A stretch of 44,335 nucleotides of DNA from Planctomycetota bacterium. GTDB lineage: Bacteria > Planctomycetota > UBA11346. Below the pieces are notes generated by a model. It worked only from the letters and a program-made list of their open reading frames with translations. It was not told where the DNA came from and ran no database searches. The stretch is from positions 1-44,335 of the forward strand of contig JANQLF010000299.1 in the NCBI GenBank assembly GCA_028280785.1, written 5' to 3'. Positions 1 through 8,662 of the stretch are shown piece by piece (the stretch's first letter is position 1; every line of letters begins with the position of its first letter). A program made the position numbers and the translations under genes.

Positions 1-487
1 GAATCCAGCCGTTGGTCAATTTTTTTGATTTAAATTGCGAAGATATTTTTAGAGAAGTGGGAGGCTTACTAATAAATACAGAGCCATAGGGGGCGACAAC
101 GCGTTCGATTTCATTGGGATTAAATTGATGCTTTTTAACGTACGCATAATTTTCTATAATTAATATATTGATGATATTATCAGCATAAGGCAGGCGTTTA
201 TATTGTGCTTGGTCGGTGGCAACGCTTCCATAAATTTGGGCTTTATTGATTGCTGTGCGAGTCTGCTCAACTTTTTGAACGTCAGGGTCGATGGCGTGAA
301 CTAGATATCGGCCATTGTGCTGAGCTTGGACGACAGTTTGAGGATCATTGCAACCCAAGAAAACGCAGAGGCCGGGTCTCAGTTTGTCGTCACTTAAGAA
401 ATCTATGACTGGCGAGCTGGCTGCATGGATCTGGGCACTGAGGGTCATGCTCAGGTAGCCGAGAAGGGCGAGAATGACGGTTTTCAT
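1..487 (-). CDS. Secreted PQQ-propeller-family protein, N-terminal part (cut by window edge)
   Basis: The reading frame is open from an ATG at 487 to the left edge, giving 162 residues with no stop. It starts with a signal peptide (MKTVILALLGYLSMTLSAQ), followed by an RPGLCVFLG segment and a LPYADNIINILIIENY segment. The same order and motifs occur at the N-terminus of the complete protein at 26162-29128 (RPGLCTYLS, then LPYANNLINLVVIEDY), so the two are paralogues. The second motif resembles the acidic-loop region of SAM-dependent methyltransferases (LPFxDNxFDLV), suggesting a degenerate methyltransferase-like domain ahead of a PQQ-type beta-propeller. The propeller itself lies outside the window. 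The gene is divergent from the LacI regulator at 585 and may share the operator at 561-574. The function is unknown; a periplasmic location is inferred. Confidence 0.75.
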   Translation of the reverse strand, partial: MKTVILALLGYLSMTLSAQIHAASSPVIDFLSDDKLRPGLCVFLGCNDPQTVVQAQHNGRYLVHAIDPDVQKVEQTRTAINKAQIYGSVATDQAQYKRLPYADNIINILIIENYAYVKKHQFNPNEIERVVAPYGSVFISKPPTSLKISSQFKSKKLTNGWI

Positions 488-560
488 AGTCAGAATACTC
501 CCACTAGTGCTGACGAAATAACTATTGTCGTAGACAGCAGTTCCTTACAATATATTATTA

Positions 561-574
561 CTAAAGCACTTTAG
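561..574. promoter_or_regulatory. Palindromic LacI-type operator (copy 1)
   Basis: CTAAAGCACTTTAG has perfect 6-bp arms around a 2-bp centre, typical of LacI-family operators. It lies 10 bp before the start codon of the LacI regulator and overlaps its weak ribosome binding region. An exact reverse-complement copy sits at 1669-1682 before the next gene. Autoregulation is inferred from the position and the duplication. Confidence 0.7.
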
Positions 575-584
575 GTAGGCATAA

Positions 585-1616
585 ATGCGGATTACGCTTA
601 AAGATATAGCGCATCAGGCAGGAGTGAGTGAGACCACCGTTAGTCTGGTGCTCAATGGACGAGCCCAGAAACATGGTATCTCGCAGCAGACCCAGAATCG
701 CATCAAGGAACTGGCTGATTCGCTTGATTATCGACCGTCCTATCATGCCCGGGCCATTGCCGCAGGGACTAACAACACCATAGCCTTTGCTTACAGTCCT
801 AGCGCTACGGTTCGCGTTATGCCATCGGATGGGCTCCTCTCTTCTGCAGATATTTTTATGAGTGCCTTGGCCTGTAGCGCGACCATTGCTGATTATAACT
901 TGCTGGTTTTTGCAGACAGACGCGGTGTTATTGAAGATAAATTGTGGGAAGCATGGGCAAGTAAACGAATCGCCGGAATTATTGCGATGGGTAATGTCTC
1001 AATTACCTATGAAGATCGTTGGCAGCATACGCCAATGGTTTTGCTTGAAGGTAAGGGAGATAAGCGCTTTGATCATATTGCTCGAGACGAGGAATCGGCA
1101 CAAGAATTAGCTGTGACTTGGGCACTCAAGCAAGGTGTTCAGTCAGTATTATTAATTGATCGAAAAATAGATGATGAAATTTCATCGCGGATTCAGGCTA
1201 TTCAGACTGGTTTAAATAAGCTTGGGATAGATAGTCATATCATCACCGCAACGGCTAATCTAAAATTATCAGAACATCGACAGGGAATTTCACTTAAACA
1301 CATCGCTCGACAGGTTTATTCTGTACTAACAAAACAGGATTTGCAATTCGATGCGATGATTGGCTATAATGACGAGTGGCTTATAGCTGGACTACAAGCT
1401 TTAATAAAATTACGCGGTATCGAGGCGGCAACCTTGCCATGTCTGGGGTTTGATAATTATCATGCCCCATTTTCTCCAGTTCCATACGATTCGATCTCAT
1501 TTTCGATTAATGATATTGCTGCCAATGCCGTTGATATGGTCATACAAAAGATTGACGGTAAAAAATCTGGAAAAATAGTAAAAGTGCCAGCTCGTCTCAG
1601 AAAATATGAATTGTAG
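585..1616 (+). CDS. LacI/GalR-family transcriptional regulator
   Basis: The 343-residue protein has the normal LacI-family length. Residues 1-55 form the LacI helix-turn-helix (MRITLKDIAHQAGVSETTVS) followed by the hinge region (LADSLDYRPSYHARAIA). The remainder is the periplasmic-binding-protein-like effector domain, here rather divergent. ATG 585 is chosen because the HTH begins immediately after it. The palindromes at 561-574 and 1669-1682 before this gene and before the C45 hydrolase gene suggest that it represses both. The effector is unknown but is likely a sugar or a product of the neighbouring hydrolase. Confidence 0.92.
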   Translation: MRITLKDIAHQAGVSETTVSLVLNGRAQKHGISQQTQNRIKELADSLDYRPSYHARAIAAGTNNTIAFAYSPSATVRVMPSDGLLSSADIFMSALACSATIADYNLLVFADRRGVIEDKLWEAWASKRIAGIIAMGNVSITYEDRWQHTPMVLLEGKGDKRFDHIARDEESAQELAVTWALKQGVQSVLLIDRKIDDEISSRIQAIQTGLNKLGIDSHIITATANLKLSEHRQGISLKHIARQVYSVLTKQDLQFDAMIGYNDEWLIAGLQALIKLRGIEAATLPCLGFDNYHAPFSPVPYDSISFSINDIAANAVDMVIQKIDGKKSGKIVKVPARLRKYEL

Positions 1617-1668
1617 TAGTGCCTTAAATCAAGCGTTCATAAGTATTTAAGTTACATTTATATGTCTG

Positions 1669-1682
1669 CTAAAGTGCTTTAG
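1669..1682. promoter_or_regulatory. Palindromic LacI-type operator (copy 2)
   Basis: CTAAAGTGCTTTAG is the reverse complement of the site at 561-574. It lies 45 bp before the ATG of the C45-type hydrolase, in the 111-bp gap after the regulator gene. Two matching perfect palindromes bracketing a LacI gene make a shared operator likely. Confidence 0.7.
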
Positions 1683-1727
1683 GTGTCTTTTCTTGTGCTG
1701 CTCGCTGAGTGAGACCATTATGGTGGG

Positions 1728-2807
1728 ATGAATCCTAAACAATTGCCATTTCATGTTTTTAAAGGAACGCACCAACAAGTAGGGCAGCAGCATGGAGAGG
1801 CATGTCGATCATTGATACATGATCATTTGGATCAGTGTTTATCGAAATTATGTCGTATAAATGACGACATAGATAGATCTGATATTTATGACCTGGCATT
1901 GCGTTATCGCCCATATGTTTGTGCAGTGGCACCTGAGTTAGACGAGGAAATAGATGGCTTAGCACAAGGCGCAGGTATTTCGCTTGCTCAGGCGTATGTC
2001 TTACAGTTGCGTGCTGAATTAGTTGCGACGTTTAAGCAGGGTTTTGCCAAGGAGGACTGCCATGAGTGCAGTTCCTTCGCTGTTCTATCTGAACGAAGTG
2101 CGGACCAGTCACCGATTTTAGCGCATGATATGGATTTGGATGTATTTTATGCTGATCTCGAAACACTGATGGAAATACATGTAGAAGGAGAGCCGAGTTT
2201 ATTTATGGTTGCTGCTGCAGGTCAGATTTCTCAATTGGGCTTGAATCAATATGGTGTAGCAGTGTGCTCGAACTTTCTCACCTGTGATGGATGGCGACTT
2301 GGTTTTCCACGTTATTTGATTTCACGATTAGTATTACAAGAGCACGATATGCAATCTGCAGCGCAGCGTATTTATCAATTAGAAAGAGCGTCGTCGCGAA
2401 ACTATCTAATTATGGATAAAGAACATGTCGTTAATATTGAGACAACCTGTGATGCATATGCAATCATTGAACCGGATGATGGGATTTTATTTCATACCAA
2501 CCATTATTGCTCGCCGTTGATGCTTGAACACGAGCGCAGTGAAATCCTATTAAATAGCAATACTCGACTGCAACGCGCACAGTACTTATTAGGTAATAAA
2601 CACTCAATAACATTTGATGATGTGGCGAATTTATTACGTGATCGAGCGGAGCTACCGCATGCCATTTGTCGACATGCGCAAGATATAGCTGATTACCCAA
2701 TTGGCACGGTTGCGTCGACTATTATGCGACCGCACGAATTGGAAATATCAGTTGCTGCTTATCCACCAGACAAGCATGAGTATGTCAGCTATCAACTGAC
2801 CTGTTGA
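1728..2807 (+). CDS. C45-type Ntn-hydrolase (acyl-CoA:6-APA acyltransferase-like)
   Basis: The 359-residue protein has the C45 peptidase / penicillin acyltransferase layout. It has an N-terminal HxxxGxQHGE segment (residues 15-24), a helical pro-region and then ECSSFAV, where Cys114 is the expected self-processing N-terminal nucleophile. Next is a strand resembling the family's GxNxDW motif (AHDMDLD, about 130-136). Family members hydrolyse or transfer amides after autocleavage before the Cys. No signal peptide is visible, so it is probably cytoplasmic. It follows the LacI regulator by 111 bp and carries the same operator upstream. The substrate cannot be read from the sequence. Confidence 0.85.
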   Translation: MNPKQLPFHVFKGTHQQVGQQHGEACRSLIHDHLDQCLSKLCRINDDIDRSDIYDLALRYRPYVCAVAPELDEEIDGLAQGAGISLAQAYVLQLRAELVATFKQGFAKEDCHECSSFAVLSERSADQSPILAHDMDLDVFYADLETLMEIHVEGEPSLFMVAAAGQISQLGLNQYGVAVCSNFLTCDGWRLGFPRYLISRLVLQEHDMQSAAQRIYQLERASSRNYLIMDKEHVVNIETTCDAYAIIEPDDGILFHTNHYCSPLMLEHERSEILLNSNTRLQRAQYLLGNKHSITFDDVANLLRDRAELPHAICRHAQDIADYPIGTVASTIMRPHELEISVAAYPPDKHEYVSYQLTC

Positions 2808-2813
2808 TAATTT

Positions 2814-3593
2814 TCATCGTTTATTTTGTGCGATGCGATAGAGTCGATTGAGAAGGAGTGGGTGCGTCAGTGAATTTTCAGCTTTGGCCGAATACTTATT
2901 TTTATGAACATCGACGGCCTGACGTAGGAGAACCTTAAAGTCGACAAATTTGCTTAACTGTGGACCAACGGTTAAAATCATTAAACCAAAGCAAGCGATG
3001 CTATTATTTTGAACAAGTGCACTGCCTACTTGATCACAGGTGTATTCATCTAAGCGGCTTAATTTTTTGTAAACTTTTGAGATATAACCACGAACGATAT
3101 TATTATGCCCAAGTGCGATATGGCCTAATTCATGACCAATGATAAATGCCAGTGCGCGAGGATTACCTGCTTTGATGCAGCCATGGATCATATCGTCTGT
3201 TAATAATATAACATTTTTCTTACCTATGCGAACAGCAGCGGCATTCAGAACCTCTTCTTCGACAATGTAAACTGCTGGTGCTTCTTTGAGTCCTAAGCGC
3301 ATTGAAAATTCTTGTACGCAGTCGTATATCTCAGGGAATTGATCTTGCGTTACATGAACACCGGATCCATGGATCATGGCCATGGCTTTGCGGTTCAGAT
3401 ACCAAGTAATGAGCGGACTTAAAAGAATGGCAATGAGAAGCGTAAAGTACGTTACAAGGATCCCGAAAATTAATGCGAAGAAACCTAAGATATAAGCGAC
3501 GCCGAGAGCATTGCTGGTACCTTTGGCAATACAGGATTTAGCGTCTACGTCATCACCTTGTATAACGATTTCAGGAAAGTCCGCTGCTCGCAT
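2814..3593 (-). CDS. M48-family membrane zinc metalloprotease
   Basis: The 259-residue protein has two adjacent hydrophobic segments (about residues 27-65) followed by an M48 peptidase domain. The zinc motif HELGH is at 154-158 (His154, Glu155, His158). Glu183 in the LDEYTCD segment is the expected third ligand. The layout matches HtpX/Oma1-like proteases, which degrade damaged membrane proteins with the active site on the cytoplasmic side. The gene is convergent with the C45 hydrolase (6-bp gap) and appears to be a single-gene unit. A stress role is a family inference. Confidence 0.88.
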   Translation of the reverse strand: MRAADFPEIVIQGDDVDAKSCIAKGTSNALGVAYILGFFALIFGILVTYFTLLIAILLSPLITWYLNRKAMAMIHGSGVHVTQDQFPEIYDCVQEFSMRLGLKEAPAVYIVEEEVLNAAAVRIGKKNVILLTDDMIHGCIKAGNPRALAFIIGHELGHIALGHNNIVRGYISKVYKKLSRLDEYTCDQVGSALVQNNSIACFGLMILTVGPQLSKFVDFKVLLRQAVDVHKNKYSAKAENSLTHPLLLNRLYRIAQNKR

Positions 3594-3771
3594 GCCTCTG
3601 CTCCATATTGATGTGAATTTGTAGCGGAAGGATAAGTGAGATCAAGCAGACGTTTTAAAACCAATAATTATAACATGCATGTATGCTTGGGGATAACTTT
3701 CTACTAGTGTAGTAAGATTCGCCATGGCAGAATAGCATTATTGAACATAGTTGGTTCAAGAGGTGGAGTTT

Positions 3772-4509
3772 ATGATTATTTTTTTCAGACTTGGTGTGGT
3801 GTTAGCATTATCATTTGTGGTATCGGAAGCAGTTTTTGCTGCTGAAGAAGAAAAAGCGCCAAGCGATAAATTCGCCGGTAAAACGGTTAAAGATAAACAC
3901 ATGGGTAGAGCCTTGATTAAAGCGCGTTCCAAGTTGGTGCCAAAACTTGGACAAGTGGCGCCAGATTTTGAGCTGCAAGTCATGGGCGAAGAGAAGAAAA
4001 TAAAACTTTCTTCTTATAAGGGGAAAATGCCCGTTGTCTTAGTCTTCGGTTCTTATACCTGAGGACCTTTTGGTAGATCGTCGGTCGACGTCAATGCATT
4101 ACATCAAAAAAATAAAGATAAGTTCACCTTTCTTTTAGTTTATATTCGTGAAGCCCACCCAAAAGATGGCTGGGCTATGAAAGGTGTCAGTAATATTCTT
4201 GACCCTAAAACTTTTGCGGAACGAAACCAAGCTGCAGCGCAATGCACCAAAGCGTTGAAATTTAATTTCACCACAGTGGTTGATGACATGAAGGATACGA
4301 CAGCGGTTAAATATGCAGCATGGCCTGAGTGCTTATTTGTCATTGATAAGGTGGGGAAAATTGCCTACGTCGGTGGACAGGGCCCACGTGAGTTCTTCCC
4401 GCTTAAAAGTGCCCGCTCACTTGGAAAGGATGGTAAAGATCGTTCTTTGCAAGCATTTTTAGAATCCACTCAGAAGCAGAGTAAAGAAAAGGAAGTCGAA
4501 TCGAAATAG
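3772..4509 (+). CDS. Deiodinase-like thioredoxin-fold selenoprotein with in-frame UGA (Sec97)
   Basis: Two open segments, 3772-4059 and 4063-4509, lie in the same frame and are separated only by TGA at 4060-4062. Reading it as selenocysteine gives 245 residues. There is a signal peptide (residues 1-25, ending VFA), then KLGQVAPDFEL (thioredoxin/AhpC-like strand), VVLVFGSYT-U-GPF and LLVYIREAHPKDGW, and finally WPECLFVIDKVGKIAYVGGQGP. The FGSxT-U-xPF and YIxEAHxxDGW signatures are those of iodothyronine deiodinases, whose catalytic residue is Sec at exactly this position. The start at 3772 follows AGAGGTGGAG. An upstream in-frame TTG at 3751 is less likely. The bacterial role is unknown; a secreted redox or dehalogenation enzyme is inferred. 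A nonsense pseudogene is unlikely because the stop falls on the catalytic site and downstream coding is intact. Confidence 0.9.
4060..4062 (+). other. UGA selenocysteine codon with possible bSECIS downstream
   Basis: TGA aligns with the active-site Sec of deiodinases. The following bases contain GACC (4064-4067) and GGTC (4088-4091), which can close a short stem around a G/U-containing loop. This is compatible with a bacterial SECIS but not convincing by eye. No selA, selB, selD or tRNA-Sec gene was seen in this window, so the machinery must be elsewhere. Confidence 0.8.
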
Positions 4510-4587
4510 CCAGGGTCAGCATAAGTATTGTTGATCGTGAGGTTTATAAAAAATGTAATGATATGAAATCGGTGTCGTAATACTGGT

Positions 4588-6213
4588 ATGAATACGATGA
4601 ACATACAATCTACTGATATCGAACGTTTCGATTCAGCACGTCTCCTCCAAATGATTAATGATGCCCAGGCTGAACAGGCTTGGGCTGAATTGATTAAGCG
4701 ACACGGTGCGCGCATGCTCAATGTGGCTTATGCTATACTTGGTGATCGTGCAGCAGCTGAAGATGCAGTTCAAAATGCGTTTATCAGCATTTTAAAAAAT
4801 GATGCCTATCTTAAACAATTAGCAGACGATGTGGCGGTACAACGCTGTTTGTTAACAGTGACGGCATCACGAGCTAAAGATATACGTAAGGAAAATATAC
4901 GTCGATTTAAACGTGAACAAATGAGTGCTGAAGAGCAGTCGTTAACTAGTCAAGAATCAGATGAAATTGATGCTGAGAAAATTGAGCAAGTCCGAGAAGT
5001 CTTAGCTGAATTGCCTGAAAAAATACGCAGGCCAATTGAATTACGAATTTTTAATGATTTTGATGATACTCAATTAGCCGAGAATCTATCGTGCAGTGTC
5101 AATGCTGCCCGTGTGCGTGTACATCGTGCATTAAAATATATGGCTAAGCGTTTGCAGAGTAGGGGTATAAGCAGTGCTGTTTTAACTGTTTCTGCTTTGA
5201 CTGCTCATTTATCGGCGTGTGGTATACCAAAAGACCTGTGCAATAAAGCGCTGAAAAACTTACGTGAAGCATGGACGCCAGATTTACTGAGTAAGAGTGT
5301 CAGTAATCTCGGTAATGTCGATGTGCCAAAAGAACTATCGCTTGGTAAATGGGCGGTAGCAGTCGGGTTGCTGGTTCTAGTTGGCGCTGTTTATTATTGG
5401 CCAACAGGTGAAGAAATACCAGATTTATCGGATGGTGTTAAGGGTGATGTAGCAGCAGAACATCACGGTCAGGGTGAAGCCAAGATGAATGAATTACCCT
5501 TTACAGTGCAAATTATAGATATCGATAAAAGCAACGAAGCGTTTAACGCTAATTGGAGAAAAATACTAATAGGGCAGATTCAATATAGCCTGCACCATCG
5601 CGTGTCTTTAGATTATGTCTTGCGTTCTTTTCAAGAGAGCTTTACAGGGCCATTGCGTATTCGCTATCATGGAAATATGACAAAGGATGATATACACGGT
5701 GAGCGCTTGCATTTTGCCTTAAGCAGCGGCAATACAGCTGAAGATGCCATGCATTTACTGTGTATAGCTGCTGGTGTTATGTGGACTGAATATGCTGATC
5801 ACATCTTAATTGAAAAATCAAAGAGCACGGTTGCGCATACCGGTGAAACAATGGAGGCGCTGTTAAAAGACCCACAATTTAACGATTTGGCTAATCTAAA
5901 ATACAAAGACGAGAAGTCAGCTATTTATCCTGATTATCTGCCTAAAACGAAAGGATTTGCCAACGTTGGGTTGCGTTGGGTGTTTTATCGTACCAGCAAC
6001 GACCTATCGCGTGATTTACCAAACGGTGCATACGGGTATACATTTGCAGCTGGTGCGAGCCAATTGGAGGAGGTTAAAACTGGGCTCAATATATTAGACT
6101 ATGATAATATTATAGATTATTTTCAGGCACTTGAAGATTTCCATAACATAGAAATCCGTTTTATTCACAATCAATTTATCATTTATCCAGCTGGTCCAAG
6201 AAATCCACAGTAA
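4588..6213 (+). CDS. ECF sigma factor fused to a transmembrane segment and extracytoplasmic STN-like domain
   Basis: The 541-residue protein is far longer than a normal ECF sigma factor (about 180-200). Residues 25-110 match sigma-70 region 2 (AWAELIKRHGARMLNVAYAI, AEDAVQNAFISI). Residues 130-190 match region 4 with its helix-turn-helix (LPEKIRRPIELR, LSCSVNAARVRVHRALK). A Cys/Ala-rich linker leads to one membrane helix at about 253-271. The C-terminal 270 residues would be outside the cytoplasm. Part of this (about 340-415) has the strand-helix pattern of secretin/TonB short N-terminal (STN) domains. A sigma factor tethered by its own sensor domain is inferred, perhaps released by proteolysis. 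An in-frame ATG at 4597 is an alternative start. Confidence 0.85.
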   Translation: MNTMNIQSTDIERFDSARLLQMINDAQAEQAWAELIKRHGARMLNVAYAILGDRAAAEDAVQNAFISILKNDAYLKQLADDVAVQRCLLTVTASRAKDIRKENIRRFKREQMSAEEQSLTSQESDEIDAEKIEQVREVLAELPEKIRRPIELRIFNDFDDTQLAENLSCSVNAARVRVHRALKYMAKRLQSRGISSAVLTVSALTAHLSACGIPKDLCNKALKNLREAWTPDLLSKSVSNLGNVDVPKELSLGKWAVAVGLLVLVGAVYYWPTGEEIPDLSDGVKGDVAAEHHGQGEAKMNELPFTVQIIDIDKSNEAFNANWRKILIGQIQYSLHHRVSLDYVLRSFQESFTGPLRIRYHGNMTKDDIHGERLHFALSSGNTAEDAMHLLCIAAGVMWTEYADHILIEKSKSTVAHTGETMEALLKDPQFNDLANLKYKDEKSAIYPDYLPKTKGFANVGLRWVFYRTSNDLSRDLPNGAYGYTFAAGASQLEEVKTGLNILDYDNIIDYFQALEDFHNIEIRFIHNQFIIYPAGPRNPQ

Positions 6214-6218
6214 AAGAG

Positions 6219-7058
6219 TTATTCTTCTAATTCGCTTATTAATCGCACATTATCGTAGATGAGACCCTCATGGCCTTTTGCAGAAAAGGCCATGGCGTTG
6301 AATGTGGACCCAGGTTTTGCATTGAAGTCTTTTGAAAAATCAATCTCAATAGTCTGCCACTCGCCAACCTTTAGATTGCATATATTTCTTTTGCGTGGAT
6401 AGGCTAATTTACCTAAGTATTTCGCTCTGCCATCAAGGCCAGTGCGATAGTTCCAGCCTCCATTAATATTTAGTTGAAAGTTAAGACATTTTTCTTTTTC
6501 GGTTAAATAAACATCGAATGCTATTTTAGTAAATTTTCCTTCGCCCTTGCCTATAGAATAAGGTTTATCAAATACAGTATGATTATTACCTGTCGGTATA
6601 AAAGCGACACTACCTTCTTTAACCTGTTCTTTATGAATGGCGGGTTTGCCACCTCGCCACTTATAGATGCTTAAATCATCGAGCAAGAGAGGGGTGCTGT
6701 TGTCTGGTTGCGTATAGATATGCGTCTCACCGAACAAATCAGTGACAGCCTTTTCGCGACCAGTATCTTTATTTGATGTTTCGCTTGGGGACTGCATTTT
6801 TTTAACAATATCGCGTATAGCGATCGCAGTCTTGATATCACCTTTACGCGTTGCATTTTTCATTTCACGTTCAAGTGCTTTGATGTATTTCTCTTTTGCT
6901 TCGCTGAGATCGTTTTCAACTTTTTTCGAAATTTTAGTTACTTCCTCTTTGAATGTAGCTTCAGATTTCTGTACAGCAGTTGGCAATGTTGCTTCTTCAG
7001 CAACCAGAGAGGCCGTGAAGCAAAGGGTCAATACCAAGGTAGCTGTTGAAATACGCAT
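6219..7058 (-). CDS. Secreted protein: coiled coil plus carbohydrate-binding-like beta-sandwich
   Basis: The 279-residue protein starts with a clear signal peptide (residues 1-20, ending SLVAEE). Residues 30-90 form a charged alpha-helical region (KISKKVENDLSEAKEKYIKA) predicted to be a coiled coil. Residues 105-279 look like a beta-sandwich similar to carbohydrate-binding or laminin-G-type modules: they include FDVYLTEKEKCLNFQLNING, WQTIEIDFSK and a final IYDNVRLISE strand typical of such folds. No catalytic motif is visible. A secreted sugar- or surface-binding role is inferred; the exact function is unknown. It is convergent with the sigma-factor gene and may be co-transcribed with the gene at 8491. 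Confidence 0.7.
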   Translation of the reverse strand: MRISTATLVLTLCFTASLVAEEATLPTAVQKSEATFKEEVTKISKKVENDLSEAKEKYIKALEREMKNATRKGDIKTAIAIRDIVKKMQSPSETSNKDTGREKAVTDLFGETHIYTQPDNSTPLLLDDLSIYKWRGGKPAIHKEQVKEGSVAFIPTGNNHTVFDKPYSIGKGEGKFTKIAFDVYLTEKEKCLNFQLNINGGWNYRTGLDGRAKYLGKLAYPRKRNICNLKVGEWQTIEIDFSKDFNAKPGSTFNAMAFSAKGHEGLIYDNVRLISELEE

Positions 7059-7120
7059 AGAGAGGGAGATTAACTTATAAGTGGTCCAAAGTCTACAGTG
7101 AACTAGTGGTGATTACAGAT

Positions 7121-8491
7121 TTAGTAACCCTGTAATGCTAAAACTTCACCTACCATACCCCACAATAATACACCTTGAATGATGCTACTGGTTGGGCACG
7201 CAGGGAGTGGGTAGTTATCAATTTTAACTACACCATCTGGGTATTGCCATGGTGCACGAACCCAAGTCATCGTGTTCGGCAAGCTACCCACAGGATCCAG
7301 TTGTGTTGTAAGATCGATAAAGGCGTTGCCTTCAGCTGATTCATTTTCTGGCGTATGCATGGCTATATGTTTGGCATTTTGTTTTGGTCCATAGAGACTA
7401 ACGCCAACCAATGGGTGATTGTTTTTTAAGGCTTGGTCTTCTACGTGTTTTGGCCAATTGTAATTACCCAGCCAGTAAATCGAATCACCATCTTCAAGTG
7501 TTGGTGCGACATTACGCCAACGCCAGTAGCGTTGTGCTAAAATCCAATTTGGTAATTGTTTGGGGAAGCGCGTTTCATTGGCGAGTAGATGTGATTCGAC
7601 CATGGTATAAACGGCCTTATCAGCAGGACATTTTGCTAAGAGTTTGGCACCAGCTCTTAGTTGATCGCTGGCATCAGCACAAGCTTGTACTTGTTGTTTT
7701 AGTATTTCCAAAAATTCCTTGCCCATTTTTAAGGGCTCTATTGGTTTTACATTTATGACGTCATGAAAATTAGCAGTTTGATATTTTTTCTCCCATGCTT
7801 CATATTGAGGAATAGAACCGCTTGGCCAAATGCAAGGCGTTTTACCTAAGCGCGTACAAGCGGCAATTAATTCAGCAGTAAATGCCCATGCATGCACCGT
7901 GGTGGCCATGCCGCCATAATCGCCATATTTAATACTTTTATCGGTTTTGAATGTTGCATGTTGATCAATGCCGGTGTCGATAAAGAAAAAGCCTTTTTTC
8001 TTACTGAGTTCACTAACGACTCTACGACAAGCCATCCATTTACTTGAACCAAAGAAGATGATTACATCTCCACGCGCTTTGAGATCACGCAGATTCTCGA
8101 ATAATAAGACATCTGGATTGATATTACGGTGCATGCTATAGATAATAACAGATTTTTTAGCGACTTTATTCCAACGTCTTTGAATGCCGTTAAATTCTCG
8201 GTTATAGGGACCGACGCGTTTTAAGCCAATCAGGCCTCCGGCACGATAGAATAATTCATCAGTCGCGCAGGGGTCTCCGGCGGTATAAATTTCGTTGCTT
8301 GCGATCCAACTTTTTGCAGCAGCTTCAGCGGCCTTTTGCATGACTGGTAATTGTTTTTCTGCGTGGCTGATGCTGTTGAGAGTGACGTGTATGCAGTGAT
8401 TGAGGGCTTTGGATTGAACTGCTTCATCCGCTGCATGTATGGTTATGCTAAGTAATAATAGTGCAGTCATACTAACGATGATTTTTAACAT
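7121..8491 (-). CDS. Secreted protein of unknown function, possibly SIS-like
   Basis: The 456-residue protein has a signal peptide (residues 1-20, ending IHAAD) and starts 7 bases after AAGGA. A central stretch (about 130-210) alternates beta and alpha elements (GDVIIFFGSSKWMACRRVVSEL, FFFIDTG). This vaguely resembles a sugar-isomerase (SIS) or other Rossmann-like domain. A further conserved-looking block contains WILAQRYWRWRNV. The C-terminus (PTSSIIQGVLLWGMVGEVLALQGY) also resembles the end of SIS-type sugar-phosphate binding proteins. A secretion signal on such a domain is odd. The assignment is weak; only the gene and its export are well supported. Confidence 0.65.
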   Translation of the reverse strand: MLKIIVSMTALLLLSITIHAADEAVQSKALNHCIHVTLNSISHAEKQLPVMQKAAEAAAKSWIASNEIYTAGDPCATDELFYRAGGLIGLKRVGPYNREFNGIQRRWNKVAKKSVIIYSMHRNINPDVLLFENLRDLKARGDVIIFFGSSKWMACRRVVSELSKKKGFFFIDTGIDQHATFKTDKSIKYGDYGGMATTVHAWAFTAELIAACTRLGKTPCIWPSGSIPQYEAWEKKYQTANFHDVINVKPIEPLKMGKEFLEILKQQVQACADASDQLRAGAKLLAKCPADKAVYTMVESHLLANETRFPKQLPNWILAQRYWRWRNVAPTLEDGDSIYWLGNYNWPKHVEDQALKNNHPLVGVSLYGPKQNAKHIAMHTPENESAEGNAFIDLTTQLDPVGSLPNTMTWVRAPWQYPDGVVKIDNYPLPACPTSSIIQGVLLWGMVGEVLALQGY

Positions 8492-8662
8492 AAACTATCC
8501 TTCTGCTTCATTGCTAGAACACATGCATGCTAAGTGATTAAACAATTGGTCAATCCAAGTATGCCAGCTAATAATTCAATACACTGGTATGCTTTTGATA
8601 CAATTGGCTCCGACGTTGGATTCTCGTCAATTGAGATTAAACTGTTGGAAGGGAAGAGAGTA

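Noticed and set aside
3751..4509. Treating the deiodinase-like gene as two genes or as a nonsense pseudogene
   Set aside because: The stop falls exactly on the catalytic Sec site, both flanks are in frame, and the downstream part has no start signal of its own.
8558..8594. Imperfect inverted repeat AGTATGCCAG / CTGGTATGCT before the DUF4832 gene
   Set aside because: Two mismatches in 10 and a 17-base spacer. No matching copy elsewhere in the window.
8534..8662. N-terminal extension of the DUF4832 protein from GTG 8534
   Set aside because: The NPHKGL opening motif follows ATG 8663 closely, which has a good purine-rich ribosome site. The extra 43 residues match no domain pattern.
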